64,000 bases of DNA, taken from NCBI RefSeq assembly GCF_008369445.1, contig NZ_VTWH01000003.1:434001-498000 (forward strand). Direction: 5' to 3'. The translations under genes were made by a program, and so were the position numbers. Shown one piece after another: positions 45,110-55,327 of this stretch. This DNA comes from Aureimonas fodinaquatilis (GTDB taxonomy: Bacteria; Pseudomonadota; Alphaproteobacteria; Rhizobiales; Rhizobiaceae). Positions within the stretch are counted from its first letter, which is position 1. The number at the start of each line of letters is the position of its first letter. Below the pieces are notes generated by a model. That model searched no databases and was not told the origin of the DNA. It saw only the letters and a program-made list of their open reading frames with translations.

Positions 45110-45814
45110 TTGGCTGAAACGGCAATCAGGCTTGAAAATGTTCATTTGACCCTCGGGGCAGGTGGAAGTCGGGTTCATGTGCTCAAAGGCATTGATTTAA
45201 ATGTCGAAAGGGGTGAGTCGGTTGGCGTTGTCGGCCCGTCGGGCTCGGGCAAGTCCACTCTGCTCATGGTTCTGGCCGGGCTGGAAATGGCCGATTCCGG
45301 CATTGTCAGAGTGGCCGACCAGTCGCTGACCGGTTTGACGGAAGATCAACTTGCGGTTTTTCGCGGACGCAATATTGGCATCGTCTTTCAGTCTTTTCAT
45401 TTGATCCCCAATATGACTGCGCTGGAAAATGTGGCGGTTCCGCTGGAACTTGCCGGTATGAATGATGCATTTGAGCGTGCTGCACAGGAACTTGCGGCAG
45501 TTGGTCTGGGCAAGCGCCTTGGCCATTATCCCGGTGCACTGTCAGGCGGTGAGCAGCAGCGTGTTGCCATGGCGCGGGCTCTGGCCCCGCAGCCAGCCAT
45601 TTTGATTGCCGACGAGCCGACCGGAAATCTGGATGCAGAAACCGGAAAAGCCGTGGCCGATTTGCTGTTTGCCGAGGTCAAGCGCCGCCATATGACGCTG
45701 GTTCTGGTGACGCATGATGCAAATCTGGCAGCGCAATGCAGCCGGCAGGTTTCTGTGCGCAGCGGCAGGATAGAACCTGCTGCAGCGCCTCTGGCAATGG
45801 AGGTCGCCGGGTGA
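45110..45814 (+). CDS. ybbA: ABC transporter ATPase, LolD/YbbA type
   Basis: 234 residues. Walker A GPSGSGKSTLL, Q-loop FQSFHLIPNMTALENVAVPLELAG, signature LSGGEQQRVAMARALA, Walker B ILIADEPTGNLD and switch VTHDA. The sequence is of the MacB/LolD class that works with FtsX-fold permeases. The start is TTG with GGAAGG in front. The stop overlaps the permease start (GTGA). Gene order with divergent tesA matches the YbbAP-TesA system. Confidence 0.92.
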   Translation: MAETAIRLENVHLTLGAGGSRVHVLKGIDLNVERGESVGVVGPSGSGKSTLLMVLAGLEMADSGIVRVADQSLTGLTEDQLAVFRGRNIGIVFQSFHLIPNMTALENVAVPLELAGMNDAFERAAQELAAVGLGKRLGHYPGALSGGEQQRVAMARALAPQPAILIADEPTGNLDAETGKAVADLLFAEVKRRHMTLVLVTHDANLAAQCSRQVSVRSGRIEPAAAPLAMEVAG

Positions 45815-48396
45815 CTTCTGCCGTTGACAGTCTGTCCCGCAAGACGGCGACACAAGCTACACGCCCTGGCAAATTGCGTCTGGCATTGCGCTTTGCGCTG
45901 CGCGAAATGCGCGGTGGCCTTTCCGGATTTTTCATATTTCTTGCCTGCCTGACACTGGGCGTCGCATCCATCGCTGCGGTCAACTCCGTTTCGCAGATGA
46001 TGAGTGATGGAATTGCGCGCGAGGGCCGCAGCATTCTGGGTGGGGATGTGCGTTTCAGCCTGCCGCAACGTCAGGCCACCGCGGATGAGCGGGCTTTTCT
46101 GGCGGGTGCTGGCGCTGTGTCGGAAAGTTCTGCCTTGCGGTCCATGGTGCGCCCGGTTGCAAACGAAGGCCAGAGCATCGCCGAAATCAAGGCCGTCGAC
46201 GGTGCTTATCCGCTTTATGGTGAGGTCCGCCTTTCCGAAGACGTCCCACTGGCCGCAGCGCTAGAGGAGCGGGATGGTGTTTACGGCGCGGTTGCCGCGG
46301 CGGAATTGTTTTCGCGCCTGGGTTTGCAGATCGGTGACCGTGTCAGGGTGGGTGAAGCCGAGCTGGAAATGCGGGCGGTGCTGGATCACGAGCCAGATTT
46401 ATTGTCCGATGGTTTTGCTTTCGCACCACGGCTGATGATCGGCTTGCCCGCTCTGGAAGCGGCCCAACTGGTGCAGCCAGGCTCTCTGGTCGAGTTTGAC
46501 TATAAGGTTAGGCTTCCGGACGATGTACCGGTTGCCTCCATAATTCAGGCGGCTGAAGCACAGCAGGCGGATGCCGGGTGGAGCGTGCGCGGTTATGACC
46601 GGGCTGCGCCCGCGCTTCAGCGCAACATCGAGCGGTTTTCTCAATTTCTGACTCTGGTGGGACTGACAGCGCTTGTGGTGGGTGGTGTTGGCATTGCCAA
46701 TGCGGTGAACGCCTATCTTGAAGGCAAGCGAAATGTGATAGCCACATTCAAGAGCCTGGGAGCCGGCGGCAATTTTGTCGTGTCCATCTACCTGTTGCAG
46801 ATTTTCATACTGGCAACGATAGGTGTGGCGTGCGGTCTGGCTCTTGGGGCTGTTGCGCCATTTGTGGCGGCGCGCTTTCTGGAAGCGGCAATTCCCGTCG
46901 CCACCCAGCCGTCGGTTTATCCGTTCGCATTGCTGATCGCCACGGTCTTTGGTTATCTCACGGCACTTGCCTTTGCGCTGCTGCCACTTGGCCGCACAAG
47001 GGATGTGCCTGCGGCGGCGTTGTTTCGGCAAACCGGCTCCAATGCAGGTCTTTTGGCGCAATGGCCATTCCTGCTGGCCAGTCTGGTGCTGATCGGCATT
47101 GTCTGCGCTATGGCCATCGTCATGGCGGATGACAGGCGCATTGCCGTGACCTTTGTTGCTGCAACTGCCGTTGCCTTTGTCATCCTGCGCCTTGTAGCGC
47201 AGATCATCCGCATGCTTGCCCGGCGGGCACCGCGTGTTCATTCCACATCGCTGCGGCTGGCCATTGGCAATATTCACCGCCCCGGTGCGCTGACCAATTC
47301 TGTGGTTCTGTCTCTGGGGCTGGGCCTGACATTGCTGGTGGCTCTGGCAACAATTGACAACAACATTCGCAGCGAAATCGGCGGCAGCCTGGCAGAGCGG
47401 GCGCCAGACTTCTTTTTCGTCGATTTGCAATTTGACCAGACCGAAGCCTTTGCCGAGGAAATGGCGGTTCTCGCACCCGGCAGCCAGTTGGAGTCCGTGC
47501 CAATGCTGCGTGGTCGAATTGTTGAGTTGAACGGCGTCAACGTGCGCGATCTTGAGGTGCCGCAGGAAGCAGCATGGGTTTTGCGTGGCGACCGCGGACT
47601 GACTTTTTCCAGTGAGCTTCCCGGCAATTCAACTTTGTCGCAAGGCACCTGGTGGCCTCAGGATTACACCGGAGAGAATCTGGTGTCATTTGCCGCGCGT
47701 GAGGCAGAGCAACTGGGGCTAAAGCCGGGTGACAGCGTGACGGTGAATGTTTTGGGGCGCAATATTACGGCGCGCATTGCCAATTTGCGGCAGGTGGAAT
47801 GGGAATCGCTGGCAATCAATTTCGTCATGGTGTTTTCGCCAAACAGTTTTGCGGGCGCACCCTATTCCTCGCTGGCAACATTGCATCTGCAAAATGATAC
47901 GCCGGAAGCCGAACAGACCGTGCTGTCCGGCCTTGCTGAAAGTTTTCCGGCGGTGACGGCCGTGCGGGTTCGGGATGCTCTGGATGCGGTGAACAATCTG
48001 ATCGCGCAATTGGCTATTGCCATTCGTGCCGCTGCTGCGGTGGCTCTGCTGGCATCTGTGCTGGTGCTTTCCGGGGCTTTGGCCGCGGGCAATCGAGGGC
48101 GTGTGCATGACGCTGTCGTGTTGAAAACACTTGGCGCAACGCGCACCACCCTCATTCGCGCTTATGCAACAGAATACATGTTGCTGGGACTCGGTACCGC
48201 GGTGTTTGCCATTGCAGCCGGTTCGCTGGCCTCATCCTTTGTGGTGGCAACCATCATGCAGCTTCCATTCCGGTTTGACTGGACCGTGGCTCTGGTAACG
48301 CTGGCGCTTTCGCTGGTGTTGACCATCGGTTTTGGACTGGCAGGTACATGGCGTGTACTGGGTCAAAGATCCGCGCCGGTTCTTCGCACGGTTTGA
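45811..48396 (+). CDS. ybbP: FtsX-fold ABC permease, YbbP type
   Basis: 861 residues from a GTG that overlaps the ATPase stop, with GGAGG nine bases in front. It has an N-terminal helix, a large periplasmic domain, an FtsX core of three helices (near 290-410), further helices, a second periplasmic domain, and a C-terminal FtsX core ending VLGQRSAPVLRTV. Such proteins use ATP hydrolysis for mechanical work on periplasmic cargo rather than for import. Together with TesA it may extract and hydrolyse hydrophobic molecules from the membrane. Confidence 0.9.
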   Translation: MTSAVDSLSRKTATQATRPGKLRLALRFALREMRGGLSGFFIFLACLTLGVASIAAVNSVSQMMSDGIAREGRSILGGDVRFSLPQRQATADERAFLAGAGAVSESSALRSMVRPVANEGQSIAEIKAVDGAYPLYGEVRLSEDVPLAAALEERDGVYGAVAAAELFSRLGLQIGDRVRVGEAELEMRAVLDHEPDLLSDGFAFAPRLMIGLPALEAAQLVQPGSLVEFDYKVRLPDDVPVASIIQAAEAQQADAGWSVRGYDRAAPALQRNIERFSQFLTLVGLTALVVGGVGIANAVNAYLEGKRNVIATFKSLGAGGNFVVSIYLLQIFILATIGVACGLALGAVAPFVAARFLEAAIPVATQPSVYPFALLIATVFGYLTALAFALLPLGRTRDVPAAALFRQTGSNAGLLAQWPFLLASLVLIGIVCAMAIVMADDRRIAVTFVAATAVAFVILRLVAQIIRMLARRAPRVHSTSLRLAIGNIHRPGALTNSVVLSLGLGLTLLVALATIDNNIRSEIGGSLAERAPDFFFVDLQFDQTEAFAEEMAVLAPGSQLESVPMLRGRIVELNGVNVRDLEVPQEAAWVLRGDRGLTFSSELPGNSTLSQGTWWPQDYTGENLVSFAAREAEQLGLKPGDSVTVNVLGRNITARIANLRQVEWESLAINFVMVFSPNSFAGAPYSSLATLHLQNDTPEAEQTVLSGLAESFPAVTAVRVRDALDAVNNLIAQLAIAIRAAAAVALLASVLVLSGALAAGNRGRVHDAVVLKTLGATRTTLIRAYATEYMLLGLGTAVFAIAAGSLASSFVVATIMQLPFRFDWTVALVTLALSLVLTIGFGLAGTWRVLGQRSAPVLRTV

Positions 48397-48406
48397 CGCG
48401 CATGCC

Positions 48407-48456
48407 GCTTAAGCATCTGTCGTTGAAACGGCATCATTCTGACGCCAATACAAAGA
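48407..48456 (-). repeat. RIME-like repeat, copy 9
   Basis: Reads CTTAAGCATCTGTCGTTGAA, ACGGCATCATTCTGACG on the plus strand, the reverse orientation of the consensus (TTAGAGCATTTCCCGTTGAA then ACGGGATCGTTTCAA). It lies just after the YbbP gene. Confidence 0.6.
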
Positions 48457-48521
48457 GTTGATGCGCTTCAAGCGACCATCAGGCCAAATAAAACGGCCTG
48501 ATAACACAAATTTAATCGGCA

Positions 48522-48541
48522 CGGGGGCGATAACGCCCCCG
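48522..48541. other. GC-rich hairpin upstream of the BI-1 gene
   Basis: CGGGGGCG-ataa-CGCCCCCG is a perfect eight-base stem with a four-base loop, without a T-tract (TTATAG follows). It is 140 bases before the BI-1 start, in the 285-base gap after ybbP. It may end ybbP transcription or be a leader structure. An AGGCC/GGCCT inverted repeat lies at 48481-48499. Confidence 0.4.
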
Positions 48542-48681
48542 TTATAGTGCGTTGGCTCTTGTATCAATGGCAAAGCTTCATCATATTCCACACAGGACTG
48601 CTGGGGGTTCCGCCAGCGGCGCCTCGGCGCGGGCAACTGAGCCGACACCGGACGGAACACGCAGAAAGGAATTGAAAACAA

Positions 48682-49461
48682 ATGGCTGATTATCGGAATT
48701 ATGGGGCGCGGGTGCCTGCTGCCGGTAGCCGAACAGATGCCGATATTGATGTCGGTCTGCGCGCTTACATGCTTAAGGTCTACAACCTTATGGCATTCGG
48801 CCTTGCCATAACCGGCGTTGCCGCATTCGGTTTGTTTACGCTGGCAACCAGTGCAGGCCCGGTTGAAGGCGGCGCACAAGTGCGGCCTGATCTTTGGCTG
48901 ACAGCGCTTGGCGTTACCGTCTACACTTCCCCGCTGCGTTGGGTGCTGATGCTAGCGCCTCTGGCGCTGGTCTTCTTCCTGTCGTTCCGCATCAATCGCA
49001 TGAGCGCGAGTGCGGCACAGGCAACTTTCTGGTCTTATGCTGCTTTGGTTGGCCTGTCGCTCTCGACAATTTTCCTCGTCTATACGCAGGAGTCGATTGT
49101 TCAGGTGTTCTTCATCACCGCCGCCACGTTTGGCGCTTTGTCCCTCTGGGGCTACACCACCAAGCGTGACATTTCAGGTTGGGGTTCCTTCCTGTTCATG
49201 GGTCTGATCGGTGTTGTCATCGCCATGGTGGTCAACATTTTCCTTCAGTCTTCGGCTCTGGGCTTTGCAGTGTCGGTGATTGGCGTTCTGGTGTTTGCTG
49301 GCCTGACCGCCTATGACACGCAGCGCATCAAGGAAATGTATTTTGAAGGTGATGATGCACAGGTCGGCGGCCGCAAGGCTGTTATGGGCGCGCTGAGCCT
49401 GTACCTCAACTTCATCAATATGTTCATGATGCTGTTGAATCTGTTTGGCAATCGCGAGTAA
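48682..49461 (+). CDS. Bax inhibitor-1/YccA family inner membrane protein
   Basis: 259 residues with seven membrane helices. The family pattern is seen in LRAYMLKVYNLMAFGLAITGVAAF, FFITAATFGALSLWGYTTKRDISGWGSFLFMGLIGVV, and VFAGLTAYDTQRIKEMYFEG with the Asp that closes the pH-gated pore of this family. Bacterial members include YccA, which binds FtsH, and a calcium-leak channel. AGGA lies nine bases before the ATG. A terminator follows. Confidence 0.93.
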   Translation: MADYRNYGARVPAAGSRTDADIDVGLRAYMLKVYNLMAFGLAITGVAAFGLFTLATSAGPVEGGAQVRPDLWLTALGVTVYTSPLRWVLMLAPLALVFFLSFRINRMSASAAQATFWSYAALVGLSLSTIFLVYTQESIVQVFFITAATFGALSLWGYTTKRDISGWGSFLFMGLIGVVIAMVVNIFLQSSALGFAVSVIGVLVFAGLTAYDTQRIKEMYFEGDDAQVGGRKAVMGALSLYLNFINMFMMLLNLFGNRE

Positions 49462-49486
49462 AAGACGCGCGAACCATTGGTACAAG

Positions 49487-49511
49487 GGGCGGCCATCGGT
49501 CGCCCTTTTTG
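49487..49511 (+). terminator. rho-independent terminator of the BI-1 gene
   Basis: GGGCGGCC and GGTCGCCC pair with one G-T wobble around ATC, followed at once by TTTTTGTTTG. It starts 26 bases after the stop. Confidence 0.85.
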
Positions 49512-49530
49512 TTTGTCTGGAGATAGTTCG

Positions 49531-50091
49531 GTGAGCGCAACGACCATTCGCGAGGCGCAGGAAAAGGATATTCCTGCCATTACCGCAATTTACCAGTATG
49601 CGGTGTTGAACGAGACGGCCAGCTATGAGCTGGACCCACCGGATGAGGCCGAGATGCTGGTGCGCATGCGCTTTCTGATGGGTCAGGATTACCCTTATAT
49701 CGTAGCCGTGGACAAGCAGGGCGCGGTGATCGCCTATGCTTATGCAGGGCCGTTTCGCGCCCGCCCGGCCTATCGCTGGTCCGTCGAGGACTCAATTTAC
49801 ATTGACCCGCAGGCGCGGGGCAGGGGCCTTGGTCGCGACTTGCTGAAACGCCTGATCGAACTTTGTGAGGAAAAGGGTTTCCGGCAGATGATCGCGGTGA
49901 TTGGTGGTGCAGATCACGCGCCATCTATCAGGCTGCATGAAACGGCCGGCTTTCGAACGATCGGAATTTTCGAAGGGTCCGGCTTCAAGTTCGGGCGTTG
50001 GATCGACACGGTGTTCATGCAATTGCGGTTGGGCGATGGTCGCCACTCGCTGCCGGATGAAACCAGCTACCCCGGAACTCTGTATAAATAA
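49531..50091 (+). CDS. GNAT N-acetyltransferase (phosphinothricin acetyltransferase-like)
   Basis: 186 residues from a GTG with GGAGA seven bases in front. IREAQEKDIPAITAIYQYAV and NETASYEL begin the Pat/Bar-like family; AYAGPFRARPAYRWSVEDSIYID and the acetyl-CoA loop ARGRGLGRDLLKRLIE follow. Family members acetylate phosphinothricin, methionine sulfoximine or other small amines. The natural substrate here is unknown. It is convergent with the DUF2794 gene. Confidence 0.9.
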   Translation: MSATTIREAQEKDIPAITAIYQYAVLNETASYELDPPDEAEMLVRMRFLMGQDYPYIVAVDKQGAVIAYAYAGPFRARPAYRWSVEDSIYIDPQARGRGLGRDLLKRLIELCEEKGFRQMIAVIGGADHAPSIRLHETAGFRTIGIFEGSGFKFGRWIDTVFMQLRLGDGRHSLPDETSYPGTLYK

Positions 50092-50092
50092 A

Positions 50093-50461
50093 TCAGGTTA
50101 CGGTTTTCAGGGCGCGGTCAAACACCTTCAGCACGGCGCTCAAATCATGCCCGCGTTTGAGAATAAGTCCACCGGCGGCAACCACGCTGTATGCGCCCTG
50201 CCGTCGGGCCAGCTTTGGCTCTTTTTCCACGGTGTAGAGTGGCATTTCGCTGGTGCGCCTGAAAATGGAAAAGACCGCGCGGTCCTTCAGCGTGTCAATG
50301 GCGTAATCGCGCCACTCTCCGGCGGCGACCATGCGCCCATACACATTGAGGATTTGCGAAAGCTCGCGCCGGTCGAAGCACACGACAGGCAGTGTGGATG
50401 CTTTTGGTGGTGCGGGAAAATTCAGCAATGCAGCAGAGGTGCTTTGTGTCAAATCGTCCAA
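50093..50461 (-). CDS. DUF2794 family protein
   Basis: 122 residues from a TTG preceded by AGGGGAGA. The core VVCFDRRELSQILNVYGRMVAAGEWRDYAIDTL and FRRTSEMPLYTVEKEPKLARRQGAYSVVAAGGLILKRG is the DUF2794 pattern, found almost only in alphaproteobacteria. The function is unknown. The open frame extends 75 codons further up, but that part overlaps the next gene and is not family-like. Confidence 0.85.
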   Translation of the reverse strand: MDDLTQSTSAALLNFPAPPKASTLPVVCFDRRELSQILNVYGRMVAAGEWRDYAIDTLKDRAVFSIFRRTSEMPLYTVEKEPKLARRQGAYSVVAAGGLILKRGHDLSAVLKVFDRALKTVT

Positions 50462-50597
50462 TTTGTCTCCCCTGATGCGTGAATGAGGGCTCACCCCGTG
50501 CGACCGCTCGGACCTGATGGTGTCATCAAATTGTGATAATCGCAATCTCTGACCGCATATTGTATAAATGCGATGCGGTTCTGGCCTTGTGGAGGGC

Positions 50598-51401
50598 TCA
50601 GTTGACCGACTGCGGTTCCAGTTCCACCGCGGCCAGAATGCTTCCTGGGACACCATTGTCATTGACCATTTGCAACAGGGCGGCATAGCCGATCTTGCCC
50701 TTGGTGCCTTCGCCCAGCGTAGAGACCGGCACTTCCACCGTCATTTCCGGCCGGGTCAGGGAGCCGATAATCCGGAAGTCGTGAACGGCATGGTGGTTTT
50801 CAATCCGGTGGCCACTGTTTTCGCCTTTGGAAACCGCGGTTTCGATGTGGTCCTGATAAGCGACAAGGATCAGAACAGGGGCTTCAGCCTCACTTGTCTG
50901 ATCCAGTTTGGCTTCAATTGCCAAAGTGCTGCCGTTCAAACTCATCTGAATGTGGGCGCGCGGCGCATCAGACGCACCCAACTCACCATCTTCCAATGCG
51001 GCCCGTATTTCCCCTGCATGGGTGCCAATGAAGTCACCAGTGCCATTCACCACGATTTGCGGTGTGTAGATGGAGCTGGTGTTGAATGCCTTCGCATAGG
51101 CTTTCTGCCGGTCAGTGTTCTGCCGGGAAGCCAGCTGATCCTTCCAGCCGATATAGTCCCAGTAATCGACATTATAGGACAGAGCGACAATGTCCGACTG
51201 ATCGGAAAACTTTGCCAGGACTGCATCGGCTGGCGGACAGGATGCACAGCCCTGGCTCGTAAACAGCTCAACCACGCCGCGGAAGTTATCGCTGGACGCG
51301 GTTTGGGCAGTGGCCACGCCAGCTCCGCTGCCAGTCATGCCAGCGGCAAGGGTCAAAATCAAAGCGGATGTGGCAGAGAGTTGTGGAAGCGAAATCATCA
51401 T
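50598..51401 (-). CDS. DUF1223 family exported protein (thioredoxin-like fold)
   Basis: 267 residues from MMISLPQLSATSA, with a signal peptide ending near ATAQ. VVELFTSQGCASCPPADAVL holds a CxxC in thioredoxin-like position, followed by VALSYNVDYWDYIGWKD and YTPQIVVNG with the cis-Pro region. The family is probably a periplasmic redox protein; its substrate is unknown. An upstream GTG could add ten codons before the hydrophobic part. Longer starts run through a repeat copy and are rejected. Confidence 0.85.
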   Translation of the reverse strand: MMISLPQLSATSALILTLAAGMTGSGAGVATAQTASSDNFRGVVELFTSQGCASCPPADAVLAKFSDQSDIVALSYNVDYWDYIGWKDQLASRQNTDRQKAYAKAFNTSSIYTPQIVVNGTGDFIGTHAGEIRAALEDGELGASDAPRAHIQMSLNGSTLAIEAKLDQTSEAEAPVLILVAYQDHIETAVSKGENSGHRIENHHAVHDFRIIGSLTRPEMTVEVPVSTLGEGTKGKIGYAALLQMVNDNGVPGSILAAVELEPQSVN

Positions 51402-51453
51402 AAGGCGGAAGCTACCGATGGCGTTCAACACCAGCCAGTCACTTCCCGGTGAA

Positions 51454-51506
51454 AAAGCATTTCTCGTGGGAACGGTTGTGTTCCAATGACGAGGCAATGC
51501 GGGACC
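51454..51506 (-). repeat. RIME-like repeat, copy 10
   Basis: On the plus strand AAAGCATTTCTCGTGGGAAC, GGTTGTGTTCCAATGACGAGG and CAATGCGGGACC are the reverse complement of the consensus order. It lies upstream of the DUF1223 gene. Confidence 0.65.
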
Positions 51507-51533
51507 GGTTGTTCCTCGGCGGTTAACGAAAAT

Positions 51534-51557
51534 GGGCGGCCCTTTGTCGGGCCGCCC
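51534..51557 (-). terminator. rho-independent terminator of acnA
   Basis: On the minus strand GGGCGGCCC and GGGCCGCCC pair perfectly over nine bases around GACAAA, followed by ATTTTCGTT. It begins 29 bases after the acnA stop. Confidence 0.9.
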
Positions 51558-51586
51558 CTTGGGTTTTGCTTGTCGGCCTGATCGGG

Positions 51587-54343
51587 TCAGGCGGCAAGCT
51601 GGCGCAGCACGTAATGCAGGATGCCGCCATTTTTGTAGTATTCCAGCTCGTCCAGCGTATCGATACGGCACAGAAGCTCGGTGGTAAACACAGAGCCATC
51701 GGCACGCTCAATGGTGGCATGCATGGTCTGGCGCGGTTTCACCGTTGTCAGACCTTCAATGGTCACTTTTTCGTCGCCTGTCAGGCCAAGTGTCTGCCAG
51801 CTATCACCCTCGTTGGCGAAGACAAAAGGCACAACGCCCATGCCCACCAGGTTGGAACGGTGAATGCGCTCGAAGCTTTGAGCAATAACCGCCCGAACGC
51901 CCAGAAGCACGGTTCCTTTGGCTGCCCAGTCACGCGAGGAGCCGGTGCCATATTCTTTACCAGCAAAGATGACCAGCGGAACGCCCTCATCCTTGTAGCG
52001 CATGGCCGCATCGTAAATCGCCAGCTGGTCGCCGGATGGGTAATGCCGCGTGAAGCCGCCCTCAATGCCTGGCACCATCTGGTTCTTGATGCGGATATTG
52101 GCCAGCGTGCCGCGCATCATGACCTGATGGTTGCCGCGCCGTGCGCCATAGGAGTTGAAGTCCACCGGGCGAACCTGATAGCTGACCAGATATTCACCCG
52201 CCGGGCTGGATGCCTTGATCGAGCCGGCCGGAGAAATATGGTCGGTGGTGATCGAGTCGAGAAACAGGCCGAGAATCCGCGCGCCATGAATATCTTCCAC
52301 CGGCTTTGGCGTCATCGTCATGCCGTCAAAATATGGCGGGTTCTGCACATAGGTGGAGCGGTCATCCCAGTCATAGGTCAGGCCGCCCGATACGTCGATT
52401 TTCTGCCAGTGTTCATCGCCCTTGAACACATCGGAATAACGCGATTCGAACAGATCCCGCGTTACGGTGCGGCGAACGATTTCGGAGATTTCCTGCGTGG
52501 TTGGCCAGATGTCCCTGAGGAAAACATCGTTGCCATCCCGGTCCTTGCCAAGCGGATCCCTTGTCAGATCAACAAACAATGAACCGGCAATCGCATAGGC
52601 GACAACCAACGGCGGCGATGCAAGGTAGTTGGCCCGAACATCCGGGTTTACACGGCCTTCAAAATTGCGGTTGCCGGAAAGCACCGAGCAAGCCACGAGG
52701 TCATGCTTGTTGATGGCATCCGAAATCGCTTCCGGCAGCGGGCCGGAATTGCCGATGCAGGTCGTGCAACCATAGCCGACCAGATTAAAGCCCATCGCGT
52801 CCAGATCTTTCTGCAGATCGGCTTTTTCGAGATACTCTGTCACGACCTGGCTGCCTGGAGCCAACGAGGTTTTGACCCATGGCTTCACGGTCAGGCCCAA
52901 CGCATGGGCTTTGCGAGCCAGCAGACCGGCAGCCACCAGAACATTTGGATTGGATGTGTTGGTGCAGGAGGTGATGGCGGCAATCACCACATCACCTTCT
53001 GAAATGCCGTGATCTGTGCCTTCCACCGGATGGCGCACAGTCTGTGGGGTCTGGCCGGGCGGGGTCGCGCCTTCATCCATGAAGCGGGAATCGCCAATCG
53101 ACTGCGGCAGTTCGCTGGTTTTGCGCCCACCATGCAATTCGGTCAGCGCCACGGCAAAGGCCCGTGCGGCATCCGACAAAGCCACGCGGTCCTGCGGGCG
53201 TTTCGGCCCGGCAAGTGATGGCGTCACAGTTGAAAGGTCCAGCTCCAGCGTATCGGTAAAGACCGGGTCGCCCTCAGTCAGACCATGGAACATGCCCTGA
53301 GCCTTGGCATATTCTTCCACCAGACGGATGCGGTGCTTGTCGCGGCCTGTTGCTTCCAGATAGGCCAGCGTGTCCTTGTCGATCGGGAAGAAGCCGCATG
53401 TTGCGCCATATTCCGGCGCCATATTGGCAATGGTTGCCTGATCTTCCAGCGACAGTGTGGAAAGGCCCGGGCCGAAATATTCAACAAACTTGCCGACCAC
53501 GCCCTTTTTGCGCAGCATCTCGGTGACTGTCAGCACAAGGTCGGTGGCCGTTGTGCCTTCTGGCAACCTGCCGGTCAGGCGGAAGCCAATAACCTCTGGA
53601 ATCAGCATTGAAATCGGCTGGCCGAGCATAACGGCCTCTGCTTCGATTCCGCCAACGCCCCAACCCAGAACGGCAAGGCCGTTGACCATGGTGGTGTGCG
53701 AATCCGTGCCCACCAGCGTGTCGGGATAGGCGATGGTTTCGCCATCTTCCTCACGCGTCCACACAGTCTGGGCCAGATATTCAAGATTGACCTGGTGGCA
53801 GATGCCCGTGCCCGGAGGCACAACCCGGAAATTCTTGAACGCGCTGGAGCCCCAGCGCAAAAACGTGTAGCGCTCGCCGTTGCGGTCATATTCGAGAGCA
53901 ACATTCTTCTCGAACGAATCCTTATGACCGAAATAGTCGACCATGACCGAGTGGTCGATGACCAGATCAACCGGCACCAGCGGGTTGATCTTGCGCGGGT
54001 CGGCATTCAACCGCTCAGACGCATCGCGCATTGCAGCCAGATCAACCACCGCTGGCACACCGGTAAAGTCCTGCATCAACACGCGGGCCGGGCGATAGGC
54101 AATTTCATGGCCGGATTTGCCCTTGTCGGTCAGCCAGGTCACCATGGCGCGAATGTCGTCGGCCAGAACGGTGCGGCCATCTTCATTGCGCAGCAGGTTT
54201 TCCAGAAGAACCTTCATGGAAAAGGGCAGGCGGGAAATTCCTGGAAGGCCGTTCTTTTCGGCTTCTTTCAGGTCATAAATGACGTAATCCTTACCTTCGA
54301 CGGTAAGTGTACGACGGCTTTTGAATGTATCTGGATGGGACAC
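51587..54343 (-). CDS. acnA: aconitate hydratase A
   Basis: 918 residues. AcnA converts citrate to isocitrate in the TCA cycle using a 4Fe-4S cluster. Cluster cysteines are in [11 protein letters not shown] and [14 protein letters not shown]. Other landmarks are [44 protein letters not shown] and, in the swivelling domain, [16 protein letters not shown] with the catalytic Ser. A terminator follows. It is divergent from the ccm operon, as in many Hyphomicrobiales. Confidence 0.97.
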   Translation of the reverse strand: MSHPDTFKSRRTLTVEGKDYVIYDLKEAEKNGLPGISRLPFSMKVLLENLLRNEDGRTVLADDIRAMVTWLTDKGKSGHEIAYRPARVLMQDFTGVPAVVDLAAMRDASERLNADPRKINPLVPVDLVIDHSVMVDYFGHKDSFEKNVALEYDRNGERYTFLRWGSSAFKNFRVVPPGTGICHQVNLEYLAQTVWTREEDGETIAYPDTLVGTDSHTTMVNGLAVLGWGVGGIEAEAVMLGQPISMLIPEVIGFRLTGRLPEGTTATDLVLTVTEMLRKKGVVGKFVEYFGPGLSTLSLEDQATIANMAPEYGATCGFFPIDKDTLAYLEATGRDKHRIRLVEEYAKAQGMFHGLTEGDPVFTDTLELDLSTVTPSLAGPKRPQDRVALSDAARAFAVALTELHGGRKTSELPQSIGDSRFMDEGATPPGQTPQTVRHPVEGTDHGISEGDVVIAAITSCTNTSNPNVLVAAGLLARKAHALGLTVKPWVKTSLAPGSQVVTEYLEKADLQKDLDAMGFNLVGYGCTTCIGNSGPLPEAISDAINKHDLVACSVLSGNRNFEGRVNPDVRANYLASPPLVVAYAIAGSLFVDLTRDPLGKDRDGNDVFLRDIWPTTQEISEIVRRTVTRDLFESRYSDVFKGDEHWQKIDVSGGLTYDWDDRSTYVQNPPYFDGMTMTPKPVEDIHGARILGLFLDSITTDHISPAGSIKASSPAGEYLVSYQVRPVDFNSYGARRGNHQVMMRGTLANIRIKNQMVPGIEGGFTRHYPSGDQLAIYDAAMRYKDEGVPLVIFAGKEYGTGSSRDWAAKGTVLLGVRAVIAQSFERIHRSNLVGMGVVPFVFANEGDSWQTLGLTGDEKVTIEGLTTVKPRQTMHATIERADGSVFTTELLCRIDTLDELEYYKNGGILHYVLRQLAA

Positions 54344-54664
54344 AGGCTCTCGTTCCTTCTCGAACCAAAGTGATGTCCGAAAGGCGAACGCCAGTCATGC
54401 CGCGGAAAATGGCACGTTTGGAGTTGCGGGTACGACCATTTCCGCTCGTCCGCCTCCGCACCCGCTGGTTTAGCGGGGAGCATGAGATCGGCGCTGATGT
54501 TTCCACTCCGGTCGCTGGTGTGGTTGGCTATCTTATAGGTAAGTTTGTAATCGTTATAAAGGGGTGAATTGGTTGCTGACGATGAATTTTTTGCAAGACT
54601 TGTGGTCTGCATTCGGGCAGGACAGGAAGAAAGCCGCAAGAAATCTGCGAAAAGTGAGCGATCA
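54344..54664. other. divergent intergenic region, acnA and ccmA
   Basis: About 320 bases holding the promoters of acnA (leftward) and ccmABCDG (rightward). The ccmA reading frame stays open back to 54569, but the added residues do not belong to the family. No repeat copy, RNA gene or terminator is seen. Confidence 0.5.
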
Positions 54665-55327
54665 TTGCTGAAAATCACCCTGCACGGGCTGGCTGCCGAA
54701 CGTGGTGGAACGCTGCTGGTTCCGCCGCAGGATCTGGCGCTCTCTGCCGGGCAGGGCTTGATCATCACCGGGGATAATGGCGCTGGAAAATCCACTTTCT
54801 TGCGAGTGATCGCCGGTCTTCTTCCGTCGGCGGCCGGGCATATCACAATTGACGGAGCTATGGCGTCTGACGGTGAGCCGGCAACCCGTTGCAGTGAAAT
54901 CTGCCATTATGTTGGCCACCGCAATGGCATGAAGCCACATATGAGCGTGCGAGCCAATCTTTCATTCTGGCAAAAATTTCTGCAGTCAGACGATGCGAGG
55001 GCGATTGATGCCGCGCTGCTGGCGTTGAACCTTTTTGACTTTGCCGACTTACCATTTGGATATTTGTCGGCAGGGCAGCAACGCCGCGTTGCACTGTGCC
55101 GCCTTTTGGTTGCGCCACGCAAATTGTGGCTGCTGGATGAGCCGACAAACGCTCTGGACGCGGCATCGCAGGAATTGTTCTTCGCACTCATTGGCGCGCA
55201 TCTGACAGCCGGGGGCATAGTCATGGCGGCGACGCATCAACCGTTGCAGATTGCTGATGCCCGGAAGCTGGTTCTGACAAGGGCACAGCCCGATGTTGAC
55301 GCTTTTGATGAAGGGCTGTGGCTATGA
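54665..55327 (+). CDS. ccmA: heme exporter ATPase CcmA
   Basis: 220 residues from a TTG, matching the usual CcmA size; an in-frame start at 54569 would add 32 residues. Walker A is ITGDNGAGKSTFLRV, the signature LSAGQQRRVALCRLL, and Walker B LWLLDEPTNALD, followed by THQPLQI. CcmA powers the CcmABCD complex, which releases heme-loaded CcmE for cytochrome c maturation. It overlaps ccmB by four bases. Confidence 0.92.
   Translation: MLKITLHGLAAERGGTLLVPPQDLALSAGQGLIITGDNGAGKSTFLRVIAGLLPSAAGHITIDGAMASDGEPATRCSEICHYVGHRNGMKPHMSVRANLSFWQKFLQSDDARAIDAALLALNLFDFADLPFGYLSAGQQRRVALCRLLVAPRKLWLLDEPTNALDAASQELFFALIGAHLTAGGIVMAATHQPLQIADARKLVLTRAQPDVDAFDEGLWL

Noticed and set aside
50462-50686. Longer start for the DUF2794 protein
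   Set aside because: The family is about 120 residues, and the TTG at 50461 has AGGGGAGA in front; the extension overlaps the next gene.
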